6,446 bases of DNA, taken from contig JASIGS010000675.1 of the NCBI GenBank assembly GCA_030052355.1, positions 1 through 6,446 on the forward strand, given 5' to 3'. The stretch's first letter is position 1. The number at the start of each line of letters is the position of its first letter. Under the pieces are notes generated by a model. The model was not told the DNA's origin. It was given only the letters and a program-made list of their open reading frames with translations, and did no database searches. The DNA comes from Streptosporangiaceae bacterium (lineage in GTDB: Bacteria > Actinomycetota > Actinomycetes > Streptosporangiales > Streptosporangiaceae). The translations under genes were made by a program, and so were the position numbers. Shown in pieces: positions 1-6,093 of this stretch.

Positions 1-2
1 AC

Positions 3-1436
3 CGCCGCGCCTACCGCGAGAAGGTGCGGCAGTGCCTCGAGATCTTCGGCCGGATGCTTCGCGAGTTCACATTCGATACTGAGCCTTGCCAGGCGGGCCT
101 GGAGATGGAGGTGAACCTGGTCGACGCGCTTGGCCTGCCGACGATGATGAGCACCACGGTGCTCGCCGCGATCGCCGACCCGAGCTGGGCCGCTGAACTC
201 GGCCGGTTCAACCTGGAGATCAACGTCCCGCCGTGCCGGCTCACCGGTGACGCCCTGAGCACGCTCGAGGACTGGATCGCGCGCAAGCTTCAGCACGGGG
301 CCGACCGCGCCAAGCAGACGGGCAGCCGTGTGGTGCTCGTCGGCATACTGCCCACGTTGCGGCAGTGTGACGTGACCGACGAGGCCATGTCCGCCAACCC
401 GCGCTTCCGGTTGCTGAACGAGCAGATGATCGCGGCCAGGGGCGAGGAGATGCGGATCAGCATCGACGGCCCGGAGCGACTGCTCACGCACGTCGACTCG
501 ATCATGCCGGAGGCGGCCTGCACCAGCGTCCAGTGTCACCTGCAAGTGGCCCCTGAGACGTTCGCCAGCTACTGGAACGCTGCCCAGGCCGTGGCTGGCA
601 TCCAGGTCGCGCTGGCAGCGAACTCCCCGTTCCTGTTTGGCCGCGAGCTGTGGCGAGAGACGAGGATCCCGCTGTTCGAGCAGGTCACTGACACCAGGCC
701 GGAGGAGCTCAAGCAGCAGGGCGTGCGGCCGCGTGTCTGGTTCGGCGAGCGATGGATCAGTTCGGTGTTCGACCTGTTCGAAGAGAACCTGAGGTACTTC
801 CCCGCGCTGCTTCCGCTGCGCGAGGAGGAGGACCCCGCGGCGGCGTTCGACAGCGGCGCGGCCCCACTGCTGTCCGAGATGACACTGCACAACGGCACGG
901 TTTACCGGTGGAACCGGCCCGTTTACGCCGTCGAGGACGGCCGGCCTCACCTCCGGGTCGAGAACAGGGTGCTGCCTGCGGGGCCGACGGTTGCGGATGT
1001 CCTGGCGAACGCCGCGTTCTACTACGGCCTGGTACGAGCGCTGGCCGAGGCCGAGCGGCCGGTCTGGACGCAGATGTCGTTCGCGGCCGCGGCCGAGAAC
1101 CTGGTGCAGGGTTCGAAGCACGGAATCGACGCGAGGGTGTACTGGCCGGGCTTTGGCAAGGTGCCGGTGACCGAGCTGGTGCTCCGGCGCCTGCTCCCGC
1201 TGGCCCGGGAAGGCCTGCGGCAGCTGCGGCTCAATCTCGCTGACGCCGACCGCATGCTCGGCATCGTGGAGCAGCGCTGCCTGACCGGCAGAACCGGGGC
1301 CACATGGCAGGTCGAGACCGTGCACAAGCTCCAGCGGAGCAAGGCGGATCGGCGTGAGGCTCTGCGCCGCATGACGCAGGGCTACATCGAGCGGATGGCG
1401 ACCAATCAGCCCGTGCACGAGTGGCCGCAGCTGTAA
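3..1436 (+). CDS. Glutamate-cysteine ligase family (GCS2) protein, 5' end cut by window edge
   Basis: Probable ATP-dependent carboxylate-amine ligase of the glutamate-cysteine ligase 2 fold, which joins a glutamate carboxylate to an amine; acts in the cytosol. The frame is open from base 3. A GTG at 24 could be read as a start, but the seven preceding codons (RRAYREK) continue the conserved N-terminal helix, so the true start lies left of the window, probably only about 15-20 codons away. Numbering from the GTG at 24, visible family motifs are GLEMEVNLV (25-33, acidic pair E27/E29), ELGRFNLEINVPP (58-70), ACTSVQCHLQV (165-175), NSPFLFGR (200-207) and RVENRVLPAGPT (311-322). The C terminus PVHEWPQL matches the family's usual end, so the 3' end is intact. 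Family membership is clear. The true substrate is not: most actinobacteria make mycothiol rather than glutathione, and I do not see that this is the ergothioneine enzyme EgtA. It ends 122 bp before a same-strand exporter gene. Confidence 0.88.
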   Translation, partial: RRAYREKVRQCLEIFGRMLREFTFDTEPCQAGLEMEVNLVDALGLPTMMSTTVLAAIADPSWAAELGRFNLEINVPPCRLTGDALSTLEDWIARKLQHGADRAKQTGSRVVLVGILPTLRQCDVTDEAMSANPRFRLLNEQMIAARGEEMRISIDGPERLLTHVDSIMPEAACTSVQCHLQVAPETFASYWNAAQAVAGIQVALAANSPFLFGRELWRETRIPLFEQVTDTRPEELKQQGVRPRVWFGERWISSVFDLFEENLRYFPALLPLREEEDPAAAFDSGAAPLLSEMTLHNGTVYRWNRPVYAVEDGRPHLRVENRVLPAGPTVADVLANAAFYYGLVRALAEAERPVWTQMSFAAAAENLVQGSKHGIDARVYWPGFGKVPVTELVLRRLLPLAREGLRQLRLNLADADRMLGIVEQRCLTGRTGATWQVETVHKLQRSKADRREALRRMTQGYIERMATNQPVHEWPQL

Positions 1437-1450
1437 TCGCGGCTAGGACG

Positions 1451-1525
1451 CGCCGGCCCGCCTGACCGAGGCCGGACATCCCGCCGGGGCCAGACCGAGG
1501 GCCGGCAGAGGCGGGCCGGGTCGCG
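1451..1525 (+). terminator. GC-rich inverted repeat after the ligase gene, possible terminator
   Basis: Perfect 11-bp arms (CCGGCCCGCCT at 1453-1463 and AGGCGGGCCGG at 1509-1519) enclose a 45-nt loop. With a 2-nt bulge the stem can be prolonged by CGCG pairing (1449-1452 with 1522-1525). The loop also holds a direct repeat, GACCGAGG, at 1464-1471 and 1493-1500. It starts about 15 bp after the ligase stop codon. There is no T-tract, so it is not a classical intrinsic terminator. It may be a U-tract-less actinobacterial terminator, an mRNA-stabilising structure, or a chance product of GC-rich sequence. Confidence 0.3.
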
Positions 1526-1558
1526 CCAGATCGGCCCGGTACGTGAGACGATCGCCGG

Positions 1559-3121
1559 GTGGCAGGCGTTACGAACGTGCCGTCGGCACCGCAACTCCGC
1601 CTTGGCACCGGGCACGCGCGCTGGGTGCTGGCCGCTACGGTGCTCGGCTCCAGCATGGTGATGCTCGACTCCACCGTGGTGAACGTCGCACTGCCGACCA
1701 TCGGCCGGCACCTGAACGCCTCGCTGGGCGACCTGCAGTGGACCGTCACCGGCTACACGCTGACGCTGGCCGCGCTCATCCTTCTCGGCGGCTCGCTCGG
1801 CGACAGGGCTGGCCGCCGCAAGATCTTCTTGATCGGGGTCATCTGGTTCGCGTTGGCGTCCGCCCTCTGCGGGGCCGCGCCGAGCGTCACGGTGCTCATC
1901 GGCGCGCGGGTACCGCAGGGGATCGGGGGTGCACTGCTGACGCCGGGCTCGCTGGCCATCATCCAGGCAACCTTCGTCGCGGACGACAGGCCGAAGGCGG
2001 TCGGCGCCTGGTCGGGTCTCGGCGGGCTCGGCTCGGCAGCCGGGCCAATAATCGGCGGCTGGCTGGTGGAGGCCGCAGGCTGGCGCTGGGTGTTCCTGCT
2101 GAACCTGCCGCTTGCGGTCGTGGTCCTCGTGGTGGCCACGAGGCACGTCCCCGAGTCCAGGGACGTGTCAGCGCGCGGCCGGTTCGACGTCGCGGGCGCG
2201 GTGCTCGCCGCGCTCGCGCTCGGCGGCATCAGCTACGCCCTGATCGAACTGCCTGAGGAAACCGGGCATCCGGCTAGCGTGATAGCCGCCGCAGTGGCAG
2301 GGGTGGCTGCGACGGTCGCCTTCCTGGCCGTCGAACGCCGCCGCACGAGGCTGGCCCGCACGCCTGCGGGGCAGGCCCGATCGCCCGGCCAGCGCGACAA
2401 AGTCGTGCCGATGCTGCCGCTTGACGTGTTCGCCTCGCGGCAGTTCAGCAGCATCAACCTCGTCACGTTCCTCGTCTATGGCGCGTTCGGCGGGCTGCTG
2501 TTCCTCCTCGTACTCCAGTTGCAGGTGGTGTCCGGGTACTCGCCGCTGGCGGCAGGATCTTCGCTGCTGCCGGTCACGGTGCTGATGCTCGTGCTGTCAG
2601 CCCGGTCCGGCGCGCTAGCCCAGCGGGTGGGCCCGCGATGGCTGATGACGGTCGGCATCACCCTGTGCGCGATCGGGATGGCGCTGATGTCCCGGATCGG
2701 GCCGCACGCCAGCTACGCGGCCGATGTGCTGCCGGCCGTCGTCGTCTTCGGCCTGGGCCTGTCCATGACCGTGGCCCCGCTGACCGCGACGGTGCTCGCC
2801 AGTGCCGACGTCGAGCACGCCGGCGTGGCCAGCGGGGTCAACAACGCGGTGGCGAGGGCCGCCGGGCTGGTCGCCGTGGCCGCGATCCCGGCGGCCGTCG
2901 GCCTCGGCGCGGCGAGCTACCACCAGCCCGCGCACTTCAATCACGGCTTCGACATCGCAACGGCGGCCTGCGCGGTAGTGCTGCTGATCGCGGCGGTGCT
3001 TGCGGCGACGCTGACCAGCAACGACGTGCTGAAGCCCACGGACCACCGGCCCGCGGAGCCGGAGTGCCTCACCAACTGCGTGGTGGGTGCGCCGCCGCTA
3101 GAGCCGTCGCAGCAGCCCTGA
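1559..3121 (+). CDS. MFS transporter, DHA2 (EmrB/QacA) family, 14 predicted helices
   Basis: Inner-membrane drug/metabolite:proton antiporter, 520 aa, normal length for the 14-helix DHA2 family. Visible hallmarks: motif D1 LDSTVVNVALP (36-46) in helix 1, motif A GSLGDRAGRRK (78-88) in the helix 2-3 loop, motif B-like ARVPQG (116-121), and motif C-like AGPIIGG (161-167) in helix 5. Hydrophobic segments lie roughly at 22-40, 58-77, 88-107, 109-130, 147-169, 177-193, 211-230, 238-256, 301-323, 331-349, 360-378, 389-412, 430-450 and 465-485. A basic cytosolic stretch (258-283) separates the halves. The C-terminal tail (486-520) is hydrophilic with C503 and C507. GTG 1559 is the first start after an in-frame stop at 1544; GTG 1577 is possible, and no strong ribosome site favours either. 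The substrate cannot be predicted. No local regulator lies beside it, and linkage to the ligase gene is uncertain. Confidence 0.93.
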   Translation: MAGVTNVPSAPQLRLGTGHARWVLAATVLGSSMVMLDSTVVNVALPTIGRHLNASLGDLQWTVTGYTLTLAALILLGGSLGDRAGRRKIFLIGVIWFALASALCGAAPSVTVLIGARVPQGIGGALLTPGSLAIIQATFVADDRPKAVGAWSGLGGLGSAAGPIIGGWLVEAAGWRWVFLLNLPLAVVVLVVATRHVPESRDVSARGRFDVAGAVLAALALGGISYALIELPEETGHPASVIAAAVAGVAATVAFLAVERRRTRLARTPAGQARSPGQRDKVVPMLPLDVFASRQFSSINLVTFLVYGAFGGLLFLLVLQLQVVSGYSPLAAGSSLLPVTVLMLVLSARSGALAQRVGPRWLMTVGITLCAIGMALMSRIGPHASYAADVLPAVVVFGLGLSMTVAPLTATVLASADVEHAGVASGVNNAVARAAGLVAVAAIPAAVGLGAASYHQPAHFNHGFDIATAACAVVLLIAAVLAATLTSNDVLKPTDHRPAEPECLTNCVVGAPPLEPSQQP

Positions 3122-3127
3122 GGCCGG

Positions 3128-3973
3128 TTACTTGTCAAGCCCGAGGGTGAACATCGGCTTCGGCGAGGTGTCGGGCAGCTGATGCTCGGCGGACAGGCGC
3201 CGGACAGCGGTGCCGGTCGCGAGGAACTCGGTCGCGTGCTCGCCCCAGACGTGGTTCTTGACGTCGACGGTCACGCCGACGATGCCGGTCGCGCCCGCCT
3301 CGGTCGCCTCGGACTGCATCCTGGTGAGCGCGAGCTCGCGAGCCTCGTAAACGCCCTCGGTAAACCGGATCATTTCCTGGTTCCGGTACGCCTGGCGCAT
3401 TGCCTGGAGCATGTTCTGGTGGGCGATGTGGTACACGCACGTGCCGAGCACGAACGCCACGGGTACCGCGCCGGCCGCGATCAGCCTGAAGAAGTCCTGC
3501 GCCGAAAGGTCGGAAGTGAACGCCCGGCCGTCCGGGGCCCGGTGCGCGCCGTGTCCCGCCAGGTGGCGGACCGCAGTGCCCGTCGCGACGAACTCGAGCA
3601 CGTCCTGGCCCCAGGCGTACATCTGCATCCGGAGCTGGACGCCCACGATGCCATCGGCGGCGAGGTGGTCGGCCTCGGCGCGCATCCGCGACATGGCGAG
3701 CTCCCTGGCGCTGTACATCGCCTGGGTGAGGACCTGCAGCTCCTGGTTCTGCCCCCACCTGGCGATCTGCAGGCCCACGTGGTAGATCGACGAGCCGACG
3801 ACAAACCCGAGTGGCTCGAAGCCAGCTTCACCGAGCAGCACGTACTCAGAGACCGACAGGTCAGAGGTGAAGACGCCCGACGGATCGGCACCTGCAGTGA
3901 GCGCGAGCCTGGCGTCGGCGGCCTGCGGCTCCCAGGTCGCCGCGCCGGGGTTCTGGCCCGAAAAAGTCGACAT
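3128..3973 (-). CDS. Protein with two tandem YbjQ-like (UPF0145) domains
   Basis: Soluble 281-aa protein with no signal peptide or membrane segment, made of two copies of a YbjQ/UPF0145-like domain (Pfam 'heavy-metal-binding domain', PF01906). Copy 1 spans about residues 34-138 and copy 2 about 151-260. Both carry FTSDLS at the start, Y-x-AREL-A-x-x-RM-x-x-EA in the middle, GIVGV, then WG-x4-EF-x-ATGTAVR-x-L at the end. E. coli YbjQ is a single domain of about 107 aa that forms oligomers; its function is unknown, and the metal-binding label is weakly founded. Here few Cys/His are shared between copies: the WG motif, and YH (64-65, 181-182), are the conserved positions. The ATG at 3973 has an excellent GGAGGA ribosome site (3981-3986) with 7-nt spacing. 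It lies 42 bp downstream of the BrkB-like gene on the same strand and its stop faces the exporter stop across 6 bp. Confidence 0.88.
   Translation of the reverse strand: MSTFSGQNPGAATWEPQAADARLALTAGADPSGVFTSDLSVSEYVLLGEAGFEPLGFVVGSSIYHVGLQIARWGQNQELQVLTQAMYSARELAMSRMRAEADHLAADGIVGVQLRMQMYAWGQDVLEFVATGTAVRHLAGHGAHRAPDGRAFTSDLSAQDFFRLIAAGAVPVAFVLGTCVYHIAHQNMLQAMRQAYRNQEMIRFTEGVYEARELALTRMQSEATEAGATGIVGVTVDVKNHVWGEHATEFLATGTAVRRLSAEHQLPDTSPKPMFTLGLDK
3194..3523 (-). repeat. Second copy of internally duplicated YbjQ-like domain
   Basis: Codes for residues about 151-260 of the protein at 3128-3973. It pairs with the first copy (3560-3874, residues 34-138). The clearest matching blocks are FTSDLS, AREL-A-x-x-RM, GIVGV and ATGTAVR. 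The two copies also align visibly at DNA level around the GTAVR and AREL codons but are clearly diverged, so this is an old duplication and not a recent tandem repeat. Confidence 0.7.
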
Positions 3974-3980
3974 CGTCTGT

Positions 3981-3986
3981 TCCTCC
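3981..3986 (-). promoter_or_regulatory. Strong ribosome binding site of the double-YbjQ gene
   Basis: On the minus strand this reads GGAGGA, ending 7 nt before the ATG at 3973. It fixes the start and is the best Shine-Dalgarno match in the window. It suggests efficient translation of the last gene of the likely operon independent of the upstream stop codon. Confidence 0.8.
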
Positions 3987-4015
3987 GGCTGAGCTCGGAC
4001 AGGGTCAACGGCAGC

Positions 4016-5047
4016 CTACTGGCGCCTGTGCCGGCCGGCCTGCGTTCTGTCGCCGGACGCTTGCTGCACCTCGATGTCGACCTCGGGCCTGCGCTGGGCA
4101 GCTTCGGCGTACAGCTGATAGCAGCGCATGTCGGCGTCGGTCAGCGGCGGGGGGTTCAGGCTGCGGGGCCACAGGTGCCTGACCCTGACGACATTGAGCT
4201 CCGCCACGTACAGGGTGATCTGCGCTTGCAGGTAGAACCACGCCAGCAGGCCGATGACCACGCCGAAGACGCCATAGGCGGACGTGGTCCGCAGCTCGTG
4301 GCCGACGAAGTAGCCGCCGACAAGCTGCAGCACCTGCCACGCGATGGCGGCGAGGACAGCGCTGAGCCACAGGTCGCGCCAGCCAACCTCCCGCGCCGTC
4401 GCGAGCCTGAAGCCGAGCCAGAACAGGCCCACGTTGAGCAGCAGCGAGACCGCGATAGCCGCGATGCGCGCGCCGACGCTGCCGAGGTGGCCCACGCCGC
4501 CGGCGTACCCGGACAACGTGGTCGTGGCGATCAGGCCCGGCCCGATCACTGCCATCAGCCCGAGGCTGCGCAGCAGCGACCACGGAAAGCTGGGCCGGCG
4601 GAACTGCGGTATCTCCCACACCGAGTTGAGCGCGTTCTGCATGGCGTTGGCGACGCCGCGCGCGCCGAACAACGTCAGCACGGAGCCGATGACCAGCGCA
4701 AGTCCGGTGCCACCCAGGGTGTGCGCGTGCCGCGCTAGCTCGGGGCCGATCACCGGGTACTGGCTGACCGCCGACTGGAGCAACTGGTGTCGCAGCTGCT
4801 CGTCGTTGTGCAGCACGATATTGAGGATCGTGACGCCGACGAGCAGCAGCGGGAACAGCGAGAAGAATGCGAAGTAGGCGAAAAGAGCTGCCAGGTTGCC
4901 TGCCTGGTCGTCGGTGAACTTCTTCCAGGTCGCAACGGCAACCGCCAGGGGTGCACTGCGCTGCTGCAGCCGGTCCACCCGGTCCGGCAGCTTCCTCGCC
5001 CTCGAGAGGAGCCGGCCGGGACGAGACGGGCGGTTTTCTGTATTCAT
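4016..5047 (-). CDS. YihY/virulence factor BrkB family inner-membrane protein
   Basis: Integral membrane protein of 343 aa from the ATG at 5047, within the normal range for the YihY/BrkB family (PF03631). Six hydrophobic segments lie at roughly 52-80, 112-130, 161-180, 193-214, 227-248 and 258-288. Family landmarks are FAYFAFFSLFPLLL (56-69) in helix 1, YPVIGP (97-102), and the last-helix block YGVFGVVIGLLAWFYL ending in YVAELNVVR (280-288). The N terminus is basic and the tail after about 290 is hydrophilic. The family was once called ribonuclease BN in error and is now regarded as a membrane transporter or envelope protein of unresolved role. A GTG at 5074 would add nine residues, but neither start has a clear Shine-Dalgarno site; I prefer the ATG because MNTENRPSRPGR is an ordinary cytosolic leader. 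It follows the diiron oxygenase by 54 bp and precedes the double-YbjQ gene by 42 bp, so all three may be co-transcribed. Confidence 0.9.
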   Translation of the reverse strand: MNTENRPSRPGRLLSRARKLPDRVDRLQQRSAPLAVAVATWKKFTDDQAGNLAALFAYFAFFSLFPLLLVGVTILNIVLHNDEQLRHQLLQSAVSQYPVIGPELARHAHTLGGTGLALVIGSVLTLFGARGVANAMQNALNSVWEIPQFRRPSFPWSLLRSLGLMAVIGPGLIATTTLSGYAGGVGHLGSVGARIAAIAVSLLLNVGLFWLGFRLATAREVGWRDLWLSAVLAAIAWQVLQLVGGYFVGHELRTTSAYGVFGVVIGLLAWFYLQAQITLYVAELNVVRVRHLWPRSLNPPPLTDADMRCYQLYAEAAQRRPEVDIEVQQASGDRTQAGRHRRQ

Positions 5048-5087
5048 CGCTGCGCAGTAACTACCCGGCCGCACCGCATCTACGTCA

Positions 5088-5127
5088 GGCGGCGGTTGGC
5101 ATCACTCCGTCAGGAACGACCGCCGCC
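5088..5127 (-). terminator. Hairpin spanning the diiron oxygenase stop codon
   Basis: Perfect 9-bp GC-only-plus-one inverted repeat: GGCGGCGGT at 5088-5096 and ACCGCCGCC at 5119-5127, loop 22 nt. It straddles the TGA stop (5102-5104) of the oxygenase gene. No T-tract follows on the minus strand. It could partially terminate transcription, protect the 3' end of an oxygenase-only transcript, or mean nothing. Confidence 0.3.
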
Positions 5128-6013
5128 ACAACGACACACCCGGCGTCCCGATCAGCCCGTTCTCGGACAGGAACGCCACCACCTTCTCGCCGCCGTACCG
5201 CAGTGAGGCACGGTAGTGAGGGTTGGCCAGCGCCGCCTGGCGCCCCGCCCGCGGATCCAGGCCCACGGACGCGTACACGCGCGGGCTGATCAGGCTGCGC
5301 GACACGATGAGCGCGAACCTGGCAAGCACCGCCCGGTGGTAGGCCAGTTCCACCCGGGGCGTCGCGGCGACGCTGCGCGGCAGTTCGGCGCGCGCGAACG
5401 AGATGTGCCTGGCCTCCTCGATGATGTGGATCCTGTTCACCATCTGCATCAGCGGCTGGATCGAGTCGTCGTTCGCCTGCTCACGCTGGAACCTGTCGGG
5501 GATCTCCTCGCCGATCAGGATGGCGCCCCACATGGCCGGGCCGGTGGCCAGCGCGGGGAGCAGGTCGCCGAGCTTCTGGATCCTGGCCGGCGGACTGTAC
5601 CTCGGCGTGCCCATGCGCTCGATCATCCGCGCGAACATCGTCGAGTGACGGCACTCCTCGCCCAGCTCGGCGAGCGCGTACTGGATGTGCCGGCTCATCG
5701 GGTCGCCCCGGTAGGCGAGCTTGGCGAGGATACGCATCAGCATGGACTCCAGCCAGATGCCGGTGCTGGCGACGCTCGCCGCCTCGTGCTTACTGAGCTC
5801 CAGTCGCTGCTCGGGGCTGAGCTGCTCCCACAGCGGCGTCCCGTAGATCGAGCAGCGGTGCTCCAGGATGAACCCCTTGCCCGGCTCGAATGGGGCCGAC
5901 CAGTCGATCTCGATCTCCGGGTCGTAGCTCCGCGCCGCCGTCGAGCGGAGCAGGCGGTCGGCGACGCTCTCCTGCTCGGCGACGCGCTCTGCCGCAGTGC
6001 TTGCCTGGCTCAT
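5102..6013 (-). CDS. AurF-like diiron oxygenase
   Basis: Soluble 303-aa protein of the AurF/p-aminobenzoate N-oxygenase family (PF11583), non-haem diiron enzymes that use O2. AurF itself oxidises an aryl amine to a nitro group; most actinobacterial relatives have unknown substrates. The full seven-ligand pattern of AurF is visible (numbering from the ATG at 6013): E89 in GIWLESM, E120 and H123 in GEECRH (E-x2-H), E169 or E170 in GEEIPD, and H196, E200 and H203 in HIIEEARH (H-x3-E-x2-H). The iron centre should therefore be functional. The C terminus NPHYRASLRYGGEKVV...GLIG...WRR is also typical of the actinobacterial subgroup. The ATG at 6013 is preferred over the GTG at 6031 because AGGA (6021-6024) sits 7 nt before it. 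It is transcribed divergently from a TetR regulator, with a palindromic operator between them, so ligand-induced expression is likely. It heads a possible three-gene operon. Confidence 0.9.
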   Translation of the reverse strand: MSQASTAAERVAEQESVADRLLRSTAARSYDPEIEIDWSAPFEPGKGFILEHRCSIYGTPLWEQLSPEQRLELSKHEAASVASTGIWLESMLMRILAKLAYRGDPMSRHIQYALAELGEECRHSTMFARMIERMGTPRYSPPARIQKLGDLLPALATGPAMWGAILIGEEIPDRFQREQANDDSIQPLMQMVNRIHIIEEARHISFARAELPRSVAATPRVELAYHRAVLARFALIVSRSLISPRVYASVGLDPRAGRQAALANPHYRASLRYGGEKVVAFLSENGLIGTPGVSLWRRSFLTE

Positions 6014-6020
6014 CAGGCCA

Positions 6021-6024
6021 TCCT
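6021..6024 (-). promoter_or_regulatory. Ribosome binding site deciding the diiron oxygenase start
   Basis: AGGA on the minus strand with 7 nt to the ATG at 6013. The upstream GTG at 6031 lies before this site, which argues that translation begins at the ATG. Confidence 0.6.
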
Positions 6025-6048
6025 GGACCACTGCGCCCTCCGTCGTGA

Positions 6049-6054
6049 AAGATA
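6049..6054 (-). promoter_or_regulatory. Candidate -10 element for the diiron oxygenase
   Basis: Reads TATCTT on the minus strand, fitting TANNNT. It would start transcription near 6042, giving a leader of about 28 nt that contains the AGGA ribosome site. No good -35 is present, because the palindrome at 6061-6077 occupies that space. Such a promoter would be easily blocked by a bound regulator. Confidence 0.45.
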
Positions 6055-6058
6055 CGAC

Positions 6059-6086
6059 TTGAAGTAACTGTTACTTCTGGTAGCGT
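6059..6086 (+). promoter_or_regulatory. Candidate promoter of the TetR gene, leaderless
   Basis: TTGAAG (6059-6064) as -35, 16-bp spacer, TAGCGT (6081-6086) as -10 of the TANNNT type. Transcription would begin at about 6093-6094, that is, on or beside the GTG start codon at 6094. This agrees with the absence of a Shine-Dalgarno sequence before that GTG, and leaderless mRNAs are common in actinobacteria. Confidence 0.5.
6061..6077. promoter_or_regulatory. Perfect 17-bp palindrome, probable TetR operator
   Basis: GAAGTAAC-T-GTTACTTC: two 8-bp arms that are exact reverse complements around one central base. It is the most AT-rich stretch in the region. It overlaps the -35 and most of the spacer of the regulator's promoter, and begins 6 bp upstream of the candidate -10 of the oxygenase. 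Short palindromes between a TetR gene and its divergent target are typical operators, so this very likely mediates autorepression and repression of the oxygenase. Confidence 0.8.
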
Positions 6087-6093
6087 CTATCAC

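Noticed and set aside
24..26. GTG as the start of the ligase gene
   Set aside because: The upstream in-frame codons RRAYREK continue the conserved N-terminal segment of this family, so the GTG is an internal valine codon and the gene starts left of the window.
1406..2146. A 246-codon minus-strand open frame over the ligase end and the exporter start
   Set aside because: Composition is His/Arg/Gly/Pro/Glu-rich with no domain, and the opposite strand codes for the hallmark MFS motifs.
4003..4008. TTGACC on the minus strand as a -35 for a separate promoter of the double-YbjQ gene
   Set aside because: No TANNNT-like -10 exists 16-18 bp downstream; the position is occupied by the ribosome binding site.
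3182..4738. A 518-codon open frame on the plus strand
   Set aside because: It lies antisense to the double-YbjQ and BrkB-like genes, both with clear family motifs. Its product is a low-complexity Arg/Ala/His/Glu/Asp-rich string with no domain, as expected for a GC-bias shadow frame.
5072..5074. GTG as the start of the BrkB-like gene
   Set aside because: Possible, but there is no ribosome site, and the nine extra residues do not resemble the family. The ATG at 5047 is kept, with moderate certainty.
6029..6031. GTG as the start of the diiron oxygenase
   Set aside because: The AGGA site at 6021-6024 is correctly spaced for the ATG at 6013 and lies after this GTG.
5216..6067. A 283-codon open frame on the plus strand
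   Set aside because: It is antisense to the AurF-like gene, whose metal-ligand motifs are intact. Its product is low-complexity and has no recognisable family.
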